Part shown: positions 5,992-5,998 of the stretch, one piece after another
Position numbering within the stretch: position 1 is the first letter of the stretch
Layout: each line of letters starts with the position of its first letter
NCBI GenBank assembly: GCA_002425885.1
Contig: DINC01000220.1
Location: 1,188 to 7,185, forward strand
Length of the DNA stretch: 5,998 nucleotides
Direction of reading: 5' to 3'
From: Spirochaetia bacterium UBA5550
Lineage (GTDB): Bacteria > Spirochaetota > UBA4802 > UBA5550
Made by a program: the position numbers and the translations under genes
Notes under the pieces: model-generated
What the model was told of the DNA's origin: nothing
Databases searched by the model: none
Seen by the model: the letters and a program-made list of their open reading frames with translations, nothing else

Positions 5992-5998
5992 AATGTAA

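Overview
The window is a compact, gene-dense bacterial stretch of moderate GC, with five protein-coding genes and almost no non-coding DNA. The taxon cannot be fixed from sequence alone. A PcrA/UvrD helicase, a membrane PIN/TRAM protein and a lipoprotein with a relaxed lipobox (AVSC) would fit a spirochaete-like bacterium, but Firmicutes and other phyla also carry the first two, so this is a weak guess. No RNA gene, CRISPR array, insertion sequence or phage gene is visible.

Left part, plus strand (1-3156). A complete SF1A DNA helicase of the PcrA/UvrD type begins at base 1 and ends in a Tudor-like domain. After a 51-base gap with a good ribosome binding site comes a secreted lipoprotein built around one Cache-type ligand-sensing domain, with no membrane or signalling domain attached.

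Right part, minus strand (5991 back to 3136). Three genes read leftwards with gaps of 1 and 23 bases and probably form one operon: a membrane-anchored PIN/TRAM protein of the YacL type, a small FMN flavoprotein with a four-cysteine motif like that of iron-sulfur flavoproteins, and a 421-residue protein with an N-terminal ACT domain. By eye, the rest of this last protein follows the malic enzyme fold, but the catalytic Tyr and Lys, two of three metal ligands and the NAD glycine motif are replaced. It looks like a malic-enzyme-derived pseudoenzyme that could act as a ligand or redox sensor, and it is the most unusual gene here.

The two gene blocks converge and overlap by 21 bases at 3136-3156. 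A run of nine T on the minus strand just beyond the last minus gene may help end that operon.

The junction between the PIN/TRAM and flavoprotein genes is rich in RNA structure. An 8-bp hairpin covers the flavoprotein Shine-Dalgarno with the TTG start in its loop. It is followed by a 6+7-bp stem-loop and then a short terminator-like hairpin with a T run, all in about 110 bases. This suggests translational coupling, and possibly attenuation, of the flavoprotein and the pseudoenzyme. A separate perfect 11-bp inverted repeat lies inside the PIN/TRAM gene.
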